Assembly (NCBI RefSeq): GCF_016107535.1
Contig: NZ_JABASQ010000002.1
Coordinates: 248,001-312,000 of the forward strand
Length of the DNA: 64,000 nt
DNA from: Psychrobacter cibarius
GTDB lineage: Bacteria > Pseudomonadota > Gammaproteobacteria > Pseudomonadales > Moraxellaceae
Direction: 5' to 3'
Below the pieces are notes generated by a model. That model was given only the letters and a program-made list of their open reading frames with translations, searched no databases and was not told where the DNA came from. The position numbers were made by a program, and so were the translations under genes. This document shows positions 18,741 through 26,856 of this stretch, one piece after another (position 1 is the first letter of the stretch; each line of letters opens with the position of its first letter).

Positions 18741-20936
18741 ATGGCAACCACTCCCAATGTTGACAATAAGCGCTATCAAGGTCTGATCATTTCAATTGCA
18801 CTATTTTTATCGCTCATCGGTGCTTTGTTAGCCTTTACGTTCTATACCTCAAACTTATTAGAAAGAAATACCGCTTTAATTGACCAAACCAACCAAGTCG
18901 CTAATAGCGCGCAGGCGGTAATTAAAGATTTATTTGACTTAGATAATAGCTATGGCGAAGATACGAACTCTCCGCATATTCAGCGCGTTTTGGAGCGTTT
19001 GGAGGAAAATACGGCGTTGATTACCAGCTCTATTGCTGCTATTGAGCAAGGTGCAACGATCACTGACGTTGATGGCAAAACTTATGATCTGCCAAAGATT
19101 GACAGTAACGCACAAGTAAACATTACCGCGGCTAATGAGCAGTGGAAAGCGTTAGAGCCTAAGATTCAAGCATATCTCAAAGATGCTGATAATATTATGG
19201 TTTCCTCTGAAGATGATCTGACCCAAGCCGTTGAACAAGCCAAGACGTCAAGTCTATTGATTAACGATTCGTTAGATAATTTGACCAAAGATGTTTTTAA
19301 TAGTGCCGAACGCCAAGCGACGACCATTCGTCTTATTCAGGTACTTGGTGTTGCCGCCATCTTTACCTACTTTCTAATTTTTGTATTCTTCTTTGTACGC
19401 CGTTTACGTGAAACCGATGCTGAAGCGTTCGCTGCTCGTCGCGAGACACAAGAGATTATGGAAACGGTAAATACGGGTCTATTCTTACTTGATAAAGACT
19501 TGAATATTGGTCAGCAGCATTCTCGCGCACTGAATGATATTATCGGTGAGGACAGATTGTCAGGAGAGAACTTTACTAACGTTTTACGTGGGCGTATTTC
19601 TGATAAAGATCTGAAAACCACACAGCAATTTATTGAGCAGCTTTACAATCCACGCGTTAAAGAAAAATTGGTAGATTCTCTCAATCCACTGCACAAAGTC
19701 ATGCTACACAACAATGCTGGTGATAAAGCACAGAATAATCGCTTCTTAGACTTCAAGTTCTCACGTGTTTATGACAACAAAGACATTGCCCGTATTTTGG
19801 TCAACGTTAACGATGTATCGGATGCCGTATATTTAGAGCAGCGTCTAGAAAAAGAGCGCTCGCAAAACGACATGCAGATTGAGATGCTCACCACTATCTT
19901 GAATGTAAATCCAAAAATCATTAATGAGTTTATTGATAATACTCAGATGCATATTGAGAAGATGAACAATATCTTGAAAAATCCTGGTAGCTCACAATAC
20001 GAGCTTGAGGGCAAACTAAAAGCCATTTACCGCGAAATGCATAGCTTAAAAGGTGAAGCTTCTGCGCTAAAACTGCACAGCTTTACTAAAATTGCCTCAG
20101 ATGCGGAAGACAAACTGCACGCATTGCAAAACCAAGGTCAATTATCTGGTAACGATTTCTTGCCATTGGCCGTACATTTGGATGACTTGTTAAGCTTATC
20201 AAATACCATTGCAACGTTAGGTGAGCGTATCAACCGCTCAGCACCAGCAGCCGCAAAATCTAGCGTATCAGCAGCAATTTCTGAAAGTCAGTCAATTGCC
20301 AGATCGGCTACCAGCTCAAGTAATGGCATGGCCACTGATGGTGGTTTGGACATCAATTTGGGTAGTGATGCAGACGATGCAAATAATGATCACTTGGTTT
20401 TTTATAAAGACTTTGCCGATGATATCGCAACTAGGCAAGGCAAACAGGTCACGCTCAAAAGCCTGACATTAACCCAAGCCAATATACCAGAGCATCTGGT
20501 AAAGCCGATTAAAGAGATTAGCATTCAGCTACTACGTAATGCTGTGGTACATGGTATTGAAGCGCCAAGTGTTCGTCAGACGACGGGTAAAGCAGTCGTC
20601 GGTACGATTGATTTAGAGGTGCAAGACAGTGGCGCAGATGTGACGCTGATTGTGCAAGATGATGGTCAAGGTATTGATTATGACAGCATTCGTGCCAAGT
20701 TAAGCAGTGATGGTCGTTTTAGTACGGAAGAAGCTAGCCAGCTCAGTCAGGGCGATTTGCTCAAGCAACTATTTGTATCGGGTTTCTCTACCCGAGACGA
20801 CGCGGATGAAGATGGCGGACGCGGCGTTGGTCTCGATATTATCAAAGCAAAAGTAAAAGAGTATGGTGGCAAGCTGAATGTAAACAGCGAATTTGGTCAG
20901 ATGACACGGTTTGTGGTTACTTTACCCAAAGCTTAA
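18741..20936 (+). CDS. Membrane-bound CheA-like histidine kinase (Hpt + HATPase, no CheW domain)
   Basis: 731 residues. TM1 is about 13-35. A periplasmic helical domain of about 160 residues follows, then TM2 at about 197-219. A PAS-like segment (about 238-360, TGLFLLDKDLNIG) leads through a coiled stretch to an Hpt domain whose H-box REMHSLKGEASALKL places the phospho-His at 434. A Ser/Ala-rich linker (about 500-545) precedes a CheA-type ATPase, with LLRNAVVHGIE near 597, DDGQGID near 638 and GGRGVGLDIIK near 693. As in CheA, His is on an Hpt domain rather than a HisKA helix. Unlike CheA there are no P2 or CheW-like domains, and it has its own membrane sensor. The start has GGAATTC 8-12 bases upstream and lies 12 bases after the lipoprotein gene. 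Its likely phospho-acceptor is the CheY-like gene that follows. Confidence 0.88.
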   Translation: MATTPNVDNKRYQGLIISIALFLSLIGALLAFTFYTSNLLERNTALIDQTNQVANSAQAVIKDLFDLDNSYGEDTNSPHIQRVLERLEENTALITSSIAAIEQGATITDVDGKTYDLPKIDSNAQVNITAANEQWKALEPKIQAYLKDADNIMVSSEDDLTQAVEQAKTSSLLINDSLDNLTKDVFNSAERQATTIRLIQVLGVAAIFTYFLIFVFFFVRRLRETDAEAFAARRETQEIMETVNTGLFLLDKDLNIGQQHSRALNDIIGEDRLSGENFTNVLRGRISDKDLKTTQQFIEQLYNPRVKEKLVDSLNPLHKVMLHNNAGDKAQNNRFLDFKFSRVYDNKDIARILVNVNDVSDAVYLEQRLEKERSQNDMQIEMLTTILNVNPKIINEFIDNTQMHIEKMNNILKNPGSSQYELEGKLKAIYREMHSLKGEASALKLHSFTKIASDAEDKLHALQNQGQLSGNDFLPLAVHLDDLLSLSNTIATLGERINRSAPAAAKSSVSAAISESQSIARSATSSSNGMATDGGLDINLGSDADDANNDHLVFYKDFADDIATRQGKQVTLKSLTLTQANIPEHLVKPIKEISIQLLRNAVVHGIEAPSVRQTTGKAVVGTIDLEVQDSGADVTLIVQDDGQGIDYDSIRAKLSSDGRFSTEEASQLSQGDLLKQLFVSGFSTRDDADEDGGRGVGLDIIKAKVKEYGGKLNVNSEFGQMTRFVVTLPKA

Positions 20937-20998
20937 TTAACAACAGTAGGTATATTGTCAAGGACGACAAACACTTCATTAAAGGTAATAGATCAGTT

Positions 20999-21361
20999 AT
21001 GCATAAGTTAATGATTGTTGATGATTCAAATATTATTAGAAATCGTATTCAACGCGCGTACGATTCAGGGCAGTTTATGCTGGTTGCGACGGCAACCAGT
21101 GGTGTTCAAGCCATTGAAAAGTTCAATGTCCATCGTCCTGATGTAATCACCATGGACTTGACCATGCCACAAATGGACGGACTTGAATGCATTGAGAAAA
21201 TCATTGCGATTGACCCTGAAGTACGCATTTTAGTGGTGTCAGCACTGTCTGATAAAGCCACTGGCATTGAAGCATTGTCGTTGGGTGCCAGCGGATTTTT
21301 GTGCAAGCCTTTTTCAGAAGAAGAGCTTGTAGAGTCTTTGTATGAGCTAATGCAAGACTAA
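20999..21361 (+). CDS. CheY-like single-domain response regulator
   Basis: A 120-residue receiver without output domain. The acidic pair is Asp8/Asp9 (MIVDDS), the phospho-acceptor is Asp53 (TMDLTMPQMDG), the switch Ser is Ser81 (VVSALSD) and the conserved Lys is Lys103 (LCKPFSEEEL). All key residues are intact. It is 62 bases after the kinase gene and 29 bases before the first cheX-like gene. The natural reading is that the kinase phosphorylates it and the two CheX-like proteins dephosphorylate it. With no output domain, it should act by binding a partner protein, not identified here. Confidence 0.9.
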   Translation: MHKLMIVDDSNIIRNRIQRAYDSGQFMLVATATSGVQAIEKFNVHRPDVITMDLTMPQMDGLECIEKIIAIDPEVRILVVSALSDKATGIEALSLGASGFLCKPFSEEELVESLYELMQD

Positions 21362-21390
21362 ACCATTCAACGACTTAAGTAGATGTCATT

Positions 21391-21840
21391 ATGAAAGAAC
21401 AAAAGCTACAGATTTTTTTAAGTATTATTAGTAATTATTTTAATCAGTTTGGGGGCGAGGAGCTTGTCGCTGATACCCCATATCTGTTAGAGAACAAACA
21501 GCCAAAAGTTCATGATTATACGGGTGTGATCGGTATATCGGGTGGACAAAAAGGCGTGGTGTATTTTTCCGCAACCCGTCAGTTATTGTCCGCTATACTG
21601 GATAGCATGGGTGAAACGGATAAAAGCGATGAGAATTATATCGATTTGGCTGGTGAAGTGGCCAATACAATCGCTGGTAACGCGCGTAAAGAGTTTGGCT
21701 CAGAGTTTCATATTTCTGTGCCGTTTGTATTTAAAGGCTCTCCACAAAGTATTGTGTTGCCGAATGATGAGCGTTCTTTTATCATTCCCATCACTTGGAA
21801 CTCGCAGATAGGCGAGATTGTGGTCTGTTTGCAGGATTAA
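21391..21840 (+). CDS. CheX-like phosphatase, copy 1
   Basis: 149-residue protein of the CheC/CheX/FliY phosphatase superfamily, which removes phosphate from CheY-P. The E-x-x-N catalytic pair of the family is present: Glu89 and Asn92 in AGEVANTIAGNARKEFG. YTGVIGISGGQKGVVYFSA (about 43-61) is the preceding beta-hairpin. Only one ExxN helix is present, as in CheX (CheC has two). It is adjacent to a CheY-like receiver and followed 41 bases later by a paralogue, so a heterodimer or two specificities are both possible. The gene start has no strong ribosome-binding site, so translational coupling to the regulator gene is possible. Confidence 0.87.
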   Translation: MKEQKLQIFLSIISNYFNQFGGEELVADTPYLLENKQPKVHDYTGVIGISGGQKGVVYFSATRQLLSAILDSMGETDKSDENYIDLAGEVANTIAGNARKEFGSEFHISVPFVFKGSPQSIVLPNDERSFIIPITWNSQIGEIVVCLQD

Positions 21841-21881
21841 CGTTGCTGCCACCGCGTCATAAAGATGGATATTAATATATT

Positions 21882-22331
21882 ATGGTTAAAGTAGAAAAAT
21901 TGGGTGTGTTTCTGAGCTCAATCAATGCATTTTTTGCACAAATTGATGGCTCGGAAGTGTCCATTGATACCCCTTATTTAAATCATAACAAGAGTGCTGT
22001 TGGTTATGATTATAGCGGCGTTATCGAGATATCAGGGCCTATTGAAGGCTGTGTGTATGTGAGTGCGCCAAGCGTGATGTTGCGAGAGGTCATAAAAGTG
22101 ATGGGCGAGCCTGACTCATCGATCACGATGATGAAAGATCTGCTCGGTGAGATGGCCAACACTATCTCTGGTAATGCTCGTACTGAGTTTGGCTCAGAGT
22201 TTATTATCTCGCCGCCGCATATTGTTGAGAGCGCACCAAGCGTGTCTTATTTGCCAAAAGATCGCCAAAGTTACGTCACGCCATTTACGTGGCGTGGGTA
22301 TAAAGCGGTCATTGGTATCTGTATAGCTTAA
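21882..22331 (+). CDS. CheX-like phosphatase, copy 2
   Basis: 149-residue paralogue of the preceding gene with the same layout. The catalytic pair is Glu90 and Asn93 in LGEMANTISGNARTEFGSEF, and YDYSGVIEISGPIEGCVYVS matches the first copy's beta-hairpin. Shared blocks at DTPYL and GNAR-EFGSEF indicate tandem duplication, and the divergence elsewhere shows it is old. A terminator follows the stop by 30 bases, closing the signalling cluster. Confidence 0.87.
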   Translation: MVKVEKLGVFLSSINAFFAQIDGSEVSIDTPYLNHNKSAVGYDYSGVIEISGPIEGCVYVSAPSVMLREVIKVMGEPDSSITMMKDLLGEMANTISGNARTEFGSEFIISPPHIVESAPSVSYLPKDRQSYVTPFTWRGYKAVIGICIA

Positions 22332-22361
22332 TCTACAGCTGCTCATTTATTCAGTATAAAG

Positions 22362-22387
22362 AACGACGTTAATGCGTCGTTTTTTTA
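22362..22387 (+). terminator. Terminator of the CheA-like/CheX cluster
   Basis: AACGACG, a short loop, CGTCGTT and seven T. It separates the signalling cluster from rpsB. Confidence 0.85.
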
Positions 22388-22693
22388 TGCGTTATCATCT
22401 ACTTAAACAGCATAATAGCGCTAGCAGTCGCTAAGCATTATGTGATAAAATACAGCCCAGCTATTTTTTATCACATCGTATTTTTACGTTCAAACGATAG
22501 CTAAATTTTTTAAACCAACCCATCAACCAATGACACACACATCATGGCAAAAAATTGCTGGGTGTTTGGCGACTTGATTAATTTGCAAAAAAGTTAGTGC
22601 TGCCACAATGAGCATTAACCGTTAGCAGATGCGTGTCGCTAGATAGGCAGTTTTTGTGATGTGGAGGCATAACCCAACCAATAGGAATTTCAC
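22388..22693. other. rpsB promoter and leader region
   Basis: About 306 bases ahead of rpsB. The first part holds an 11 bp perfect inverted repeat, listed separately. The rest is a long potential leader. A candidate promoter is TTGCAA at about 22582 followed after 17 bases by CAATGA, but the -10 match is poor. AGGAATTTCAC precedes ATG 22694. Ribosomal protein S2 regulates its own operon in E. coli; whether this leader carries such a site cannot be shown from sequence alone. Confidence 0.4.
22440..22476. repeat. Perfect 11 bp inverted repeat upstream of rpsB
   Basis: ATGTGATAAAA (22440-22450) and TTTTATCACAT (22466-22476) are exact reverse complements separated by 15 bases. It may be a hairpin in the transcript or a regulator site. 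It has no T tract beyond the stem, so a terminator is unlikely. Confidence 0.7.
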
Positions 22694-23491
22694 ATGTCTA
22701 CAAAGAATCCAACCAAAATCGAAATGCGCGACTTACTACAAGCCGGCGCTCACTTTGGTCACCAAACACGTTTTTGGAATCCAAAAATGGGACCATACAT
22801 CTTTGGTGCCCGTAACAAGATTCACATCATTAACCTTGAGCACACAGTAAAAGCGTTTAACGAAGCATTGACTTACGTTAACGGCTTAGCTGCCAAGAAA
22901 AACAAAGTATTGTTCGTAGGTACTAAACGCGCAGCAAGCGGTATCATCGCTGAGCAAGCAGCACGCGCTGGCATGCCATACGTTGACCATCGCTGGTTAG
23001 GTGGTATGTTGACTAACTGGAAAACACTTCGCCAGTCAATCAACCGTCTAAAAGAGCTAGAAAAGCAAGCAGAAGACGGTACTTTCGCCAAGCTTACTAA
23101 GCGTGAAGCGTTAGAGCGTACTCGCGATATGGAAAAACTTGAGCGTTCACTAGGCGGTATTAAAGATATGGGCGGCCTACCTGACGCAATCTTCGTTGTA
23201 GACGTAGATCATGAAGCGATTGCTATCAAAGAAGCTAAAAATCTAGGTATCCCAGTTATCGGTATCGTTGATACTAACTCTAGCCCAGATAACGTTGATT
23301 ACATCATCCCAGCAAACGATGATGCTATCCGTGCTGTGACATTGTATGTGACTTCTATGGCTGATGCGATTATCGCTGGTAAAGAATACGCACAGACTCA
23401 AGCGGGCGGCAAAGCTGAGCAAGAAGCACCTGCTACTGAAGAAGCACCAGTTGAAGCCAAAGCAGAAGAAGCGGCGACTCCAGCAGAATAA
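22694..23491 (+). CDS. rpsB: 30S ribosomal protein S2
   Basis: Essential small-subunit protein at the head-body junction that recruits S1. It is 265 residues; the family body is about 225-240. It opens with the family signature [21 protein letters not shown]. Downstream signatures are [34 protein letters not shown] and [27 protein letters not shown]. The last 30 residues are an Ala/Glu-rich acidic tail ([23 protein letters not shown]) beyond the conserved core. AGGAATTT lies about 8 bases before the ATG. tsf follows after 332 bases, the classic rpsB-tsf order. Confidence 0.98.
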   Translation: MSTKNPTKIEMRDLLQAGAHFGHQTRFWNPKMGPYIFGARNKIHIINLEHTVKAFNEALTYVNGLAAKKNKVLFVGTKRAASGIIAEQAARAGMPYVDHRWLGGMLTNWKTLRQSINRLKELEKQAEDGTFAKLTKREALERTRDMEKLERSLGGIKDMGGLPDAIFVVDVDHEAIAIKEAKNLGIPVIGIVDTNSSPDNVDYIIPANDDAIRAVTLYVTSMADAIIAGKEYAQTQAGGKAEQEAPATEEAPVEAKAEEAATPAE

Positions 23492-23823
23492 TTGGCTGAC
23501 CCAAAAGGTTTAACTTTGTAAGGATAGCTTGATAGTCACACTATCTGCATCCATATAACGTTATTAACAGCGTATAAGCTCACAATAGGCATGATGTAGT
23601 TTTACTCGTCATGCCTTATTGTTGATGGAACACTCGTCAATAAGCGAGTATTATCGCTTATATATGCCCTCGTGATGCACAATATCTGTCATTACAATGA
23701 TGTCTGTTATCACGATCAACCATGAGTGCTTCCATTACTATAAGAGCGATATAGTACCAATAGATAGCAAAGATATATCTCATAGAAATTAAGCACTCCC
23801 ATACATAATAAAAGGTAACTCTT
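23492..23823. other. rpsB-tsf intergenic region with hairpin
   Basis: 332 bases between two genes normally cotranscribed. The notable content is a long hairpin at 23581-23624. The remainder is AT-rich, with AAGGTAACTCTT just before ATG 23824 giving a good ribosome-binding site. A separate tsf promoter may be present but is not resolved. Confidence 0.5.
23581..23624. other. Stable stem-loop between rpsB and tsf
   Basis: CAATAGGCATGA and TCATGCCTTATTG pair with a single bulged base across a 14-base loop. There is no T tract on either side, so it is not a classical terminator. It may attenuate, or be an mRNA-processing or stability element between the two genes. Confidence 0.6.
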
Positions 23824-24708
23824 ATGTCAGAAGTAAAAGTATCTGCCAAAATGGTAAAAGAATTGCGTGACCGTACTGGTCTTGGCATGATGGAATGTAA
23901 AAAAGCGTTAGAAGAATCAAACGGCGATGTAGAAACTGCCATTGATAACCTACGTAAATCTGGTCAAGCCAAAGCAGCTAAAAAAGCTGGTAACATTGCA
24001 GCTGATGGCGCTATCATCATCGCTCAAGGCGACAACAAAGCATTCTTGTTAGAAGTGAACTGCCAAACTGACTTCGTTGCAAAAGACGAAAACTTTACGG
24101 CATTTGCAGAAGCAGTAGCGAACATTGCATTAGAAAACAATGTGACTGACGTAGCTGCTATTGCTGAATTGCCATATGGCAATGGTCAGACTGTTGAAGA
24201 AGCTCGTGTATCTTTGGTACAAAAAATCGGCGAAAACATCCAAGTACGCCGCGTTGAAGTATTAGAAGGTAGCAACCTTGCTTCATACCGTCATGGTCTA
24301 CGTATCGGTGTTGTGGTATCTTTTGAAGGCGGCAATGCAGAGACTGGCAAAAACCTTGCCATGCATATCGCTGCGTTTAATCCAGTTGCGGTTGATGACG
24401 AAAGTGTCGATGCTGATTTATTAGCACGCGAAAAAGACATCATCGAAGCAAAAGCTCGTGAGTCTGGCAAGCCTGATAACATCGTTGAAAAAATGATCGA
24501 AGGTGGCCTACGTAAGTACCTAGAAGAAGTGACTTTACTACGTCAGCCATATGTTATGGACAACGAGAAGAAAGTTGGTGATGTACTAAAAGCTGAAGGC
24601 GTAAAAGTACTTGCTTTCAAACGTCTAGAAGTTGGTGAAGGCATTGAGAAAAAGCAAGAAGATTTCGCTGCTGAAGTTGCTGCAACACAAGCACTGGCTA
24701 ACAAGTAA
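23824..24708 (+). CDS. tsf: Translation elongation factor Ts
   Basis: Nucleotide exchange factor that regenerates EF-Tu-GTP. It is 294 residues. An N-terminal UBA-like domain carries VKELRDRTGLGMMECKKALEE, the EF-Ts signature 1, at about residues 10-30. GAIIIAQGDNKAFLLEVNCQTDFVAKDENF (about 58-87) holds the TDF motif that contacts EF-Tu. The C-terminal domain contains LLRQPYVMDNEKKVGDVLK. AAGGT lies 7 bases before the ATG. It follows rpsB as usual; pyrH and frr, often next, are absent, because a terminator and an opposite-strand gene come right after. Confidence 0.98.
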   Translation: MSEVKVSAKMVKELRDRTGLGMMECKKALEESNGDVETAIDNLRKSGQAKAAKKAGNIAADGAIIIAQGDNKAFLLEVNCQTDFVAKDENFTAFAEAVANIALENNVTDVAAIAELPYGNGQTVEEARVSLVQKIGENIQVRRVEVLEGSNLASYRHGLRIGVVVSFEGGNAETGKNLAMHIAAFNPVAVDDESVDADLLAREKDIIEAKARESGKPDNIVEKMIEGGLRKYLEEVTLLRQPYVMDNEKKVGDVLKAEGVKVLAFKRLEVGEGIEKKQEDFAAEVAATQALANK

Positions 24709-24732
24709 TTTTTAAATTTTGCTAAGAAGAAT

Positions 24733-24766
24733 GGTGAGTGCTAAACTTTTTGGTTTGGTACTCACC
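24733..24766. other. 14 bp stem-loop after tsf
   Basis: GGTGAGTGCTAAAC and GTTTGGTACTCACC pair along 14 positions with two G-U wobbles around a six-base loop. There is no T tract. It lies 25 bases after tsf and ahead of the true terminator, so it may protect the mRNA 3' end. Confidence 0.6.
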
Positions 24767-24849
24767 GATCAGCTTTATTGTTAATCTTGTATCGAACTCA
24801 AAAAATATGACAAGATAGATTATGAATTACTAGATAAAGCCTCTTAGCA

Positions 24850-24885
24850 CAAAAAAGCCCGTTAATATAATTAACGGGCTTTTTT
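24850..24885. terminator. Bidirectional terminator, tsf / lytic transglycosylase
   Basis: AAAAAAGCCCGTTAAT and ATTAACGGGCTTTTTT are exact reverse complements around a four-base loop. It lies between convergent genes and ends both. Confidence 0.93.
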
Positions 24886-24919
24886 ACGTTTGGATTCAAC
24901 GGTTCATGTAGTCTTCATT

Positions 24920-25756
24920 TTAGCGTAGCGCATCATATGCTGAGTTGGCATAGCTGGCACTATTGCTATTACTGCTGGTACCATAGCTGACGTTTTGTAA
25001 GCCACTACTGAGACTAGGATTGGCGATTTGATTGCTAGCGTTCATGGTACTGCCTGATAGCCCTGAGTCGTTTTTATACAAGCTATGGTAACGGCTCATG
25101 ACATTTTTGACATAGTTACGGGTTTCCTTAAAAGGCGGGATGCCGTTATATTTATCAACGTTACCTTCACCCGCATTGTAGCCCGCAACCGCAAATTCTA
25201 CGTTGTTATTAAAACGCTTCATCAGCCATGCAATATATTTAGCAGAGCCTTCGATATTATCTGCAGGGTTCCAAGGATTGCTGACTTTAAAGCGTCGCGC
25301 AGTCGCTGGCATTAGCTGCATGAGACCTTGCGCACCGACAGGTGAGCGTGCATTCGGGTTAAAGGCGGATTCGCTATGCATCATTGCTTTTATAAGCCCA
25401 GGATCTACTCCATGACGCTGAGCTGAGGCGCGAATATAACTGTCGTATGAGTTGCGGCTTCCGCTACTGCTGGCAGAGCTACTACCGTAATTACTGCTGC
25501 TATTGTCACTACTACCGTCATACATTTTAGAATCTTTGTAGTAAGTGACTTTTACCTTTTTGGTGAATTTGTCAAAATTACCACTTGGATTGACGTTAGT
25601 GAGTAAGACTTGTCCGCCTTTGTCTTTGTAAATATACATATTACCTGCTTGAGCAGCAACAGATAGGCTGGATAAGGCGACAGCGGTCAATAAAACAGGA
25701 GACAAGCAGCGAGTCACTAAGGTTGTAACATTTATCATAGGGTTATCACTTTTCAT
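24920..25756 (-). CDS. Lytic transglycosylase, SLT domain, with DUF4124-like N-terminus
   Basis: Exported murein-cleaving enzyme of 278 residues. A signal peptide covers about residues 1-38 (VALSSLSVAAQAG). A DUF4124-like segment (about 39-75, MYIYKDKGGQVLLTNVNPSG) and a Ser/Asn-rich linker (about 78-105) follow. The SLT domain begins at YDSYIRASAQRHGVDPGLIKAMMHSESAFNP, with the catalytic Glu in HSES. GAQGLMQLMPATARRF and AVAGYNAGEGNV are the other family motifs. The C-terminal 45 residues are low-complexity Ser/Asn. Two possible starts (25756 and ATG 25738) both leave the signal intact. Single gene. Confidence 0.92.
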   Translation of the reverse strand: MKSDNPMINVTTLVTRCLSPVLLTAVALSSLSVAAQAGNMYIYKDKGGQVLLTNVNPSGNFDKFTKKVKVTYYKDSKMYDGSSDNSSSNYGSSSASSSGSRNSYDSYIRASAQRHGVDPGLIKAMMHSESAFNPNARSPVGAQGLMQLMPATARRFKVSNPWNPADNIEGSAKYIAWLMKRFNNNVEFAVAGYNAGEGNVDKYNGIPPFKETRNYVKNVMSRYHSLYKNDSGLSGSTMNASNQIANPSLSSGLQNVSYGTSSNSNSASYANSAYDALR

Positions 25757-26144
25757 CGAGTAATAGCAAATTGCTTTGCCTATAGGCGCGTCGTTCTGCG
25801 CATTTAAGCGGTTATCGTGCTGGTAGGATTTTATCGCTATAAACGATAGAGCACCCTAGCAAAAACCACGTCTAACTAGAAACCACTCGCATTGGATACA
25901 AAAAATAATAGTTGCTTACTATAACATATAATAACTTTTCGACGCATACGATTATCAGTACAAAGCATAAAAGTCATTTTTAATTTGTAAAAAAATCAAC
26001 ACACTACCGTTTTTGAGTACGTTGATTGAGTATCGGCTTTATTGTTTTTAGGCGTATGTGGTACGTGAATATTCTGGCTGTGGCAATGAATGAATCATGA
26101 GAAATAAAAGCTGTTTGGAGCACTGGGAAGTGCTTTGAACAGGG
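25757..26144. other. Intergenic region, upstream of the transglycosylase and downstream of the lrgB-like gene
   Basis: 388 bases. It must contain the transglycosylase promoter on the minus strand. No hairpin with T tract was seen after the lrgB-like gene, and no RNA gene or repeat of the listed families was recognised. Confidence 0.4.
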
Positions 26145-26834
26145 TTATATAAAAAGTGCACTGATAAAAATAGGCACCCAAACGGCGGTGACCAGCCCGT
26201 TTACTGCCAATCCAAATGCCGCATAACGCCCAGCAGTGTGGCTAATTTGCCATGCTTCGACGGTACCAAAAGCATGCGCTGCCAATCCAAGTGCTAAGCC
26301 CTTGGCGCGGTCATCATCGATACCGCGAAATAAAAAGCGCGCCAAAGTACCACCGATAAGCCCTGAGACAATAATAATTAAGTTCGCCATGGCTAGTGGT
26401 GCTTTAATTAGATCTGCGACACTCAGACCGATTGGGGTGGTCACTGAACGCGTTGCGAAAGCGAGTATGGTGTCGTGACTTAATGAAAATAAATAAGCCA
26501 ATGACATCGGTAGCAATGCACCAACCACACTTGCAAGGATAACTATGAGAGTAAGCTTTTTGACTGGCAGACCTTTAAAGTTCATTGCTGCTAATGGTAC
26601 TGCCAACAGTACGGTGACATATCCCAATAAGTGATCAAATACAGGCTTGGCAACATCGTAATAATCGTTGTAATCCCATTGTAGGATAAACAAAAATAAG
26701 AGAACAAGCGCCAACGCCGTAATCACCATCGGCAGCCATGAGAGCTTACGTGCCAATACACGAGCAGTCACATGGGCGATTAGCGTTAATAATATCGCCG
26801 CAAAGGTTGCCACAAACACGTTATCAAAAGTCAT
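26145..26834 (-). CDS. LrgB/CidB-family membrane protein
   Basis: 229 residues from ATG 26834, chosen because GGAAATG lies a few bases upstream and because the 35 residues ahead of it in the open frame overlap the preceding gene and look non-native. The protein has about six to seven hydrophobic helices and the LrgB family segment (ATRSVTTPIGLSVADLIKAP; GTARFLFRG-like and GLALGLAAHAFGTVEAW). LrgB/CidB proteins are linked to holin/antiholin-like control of murein hydrolases and, in some bacteria and plants, to glycolate or pyruvate transport. It pairs with the LrgA-like gene just upstream (22 bases). The exact role is not deducible here. Confidence 0.86.
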   Translation of the reverse strand: MTFDNVFVATFAAILLTLIAHVTARVLARKLSWLPMVITALALVLLFLFILQWDYNDYYDVAKPVFDHLLGYVTVLLAVPLAAMNFKGLPVKKLTLIVILASVVGALLPMSLAYLFSLSHDTILAFATRSVTTPIGLSVADLIKAPLAMANLIIIVSGLIGGTLARFLFRGIDDDRAKGLALGLAAHAFGTVEAWQISHTAGRYAAFGLAVNGLVTAVWVPIFISALFI

Positions 26835-26856
26835 TGCATTTCCTTGTTCATGCAGC

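Noticed and set aside
22388-22693. Riboswitch in the rpsB leader
   Set aside because: No recognised riboswitch motif was found. Only a short inverted repeat is supported.
24733-24766. Terminator after tsf
   Set aside because: The stem is stable but lacks a T tract. The true terminator is at 24850-24885.
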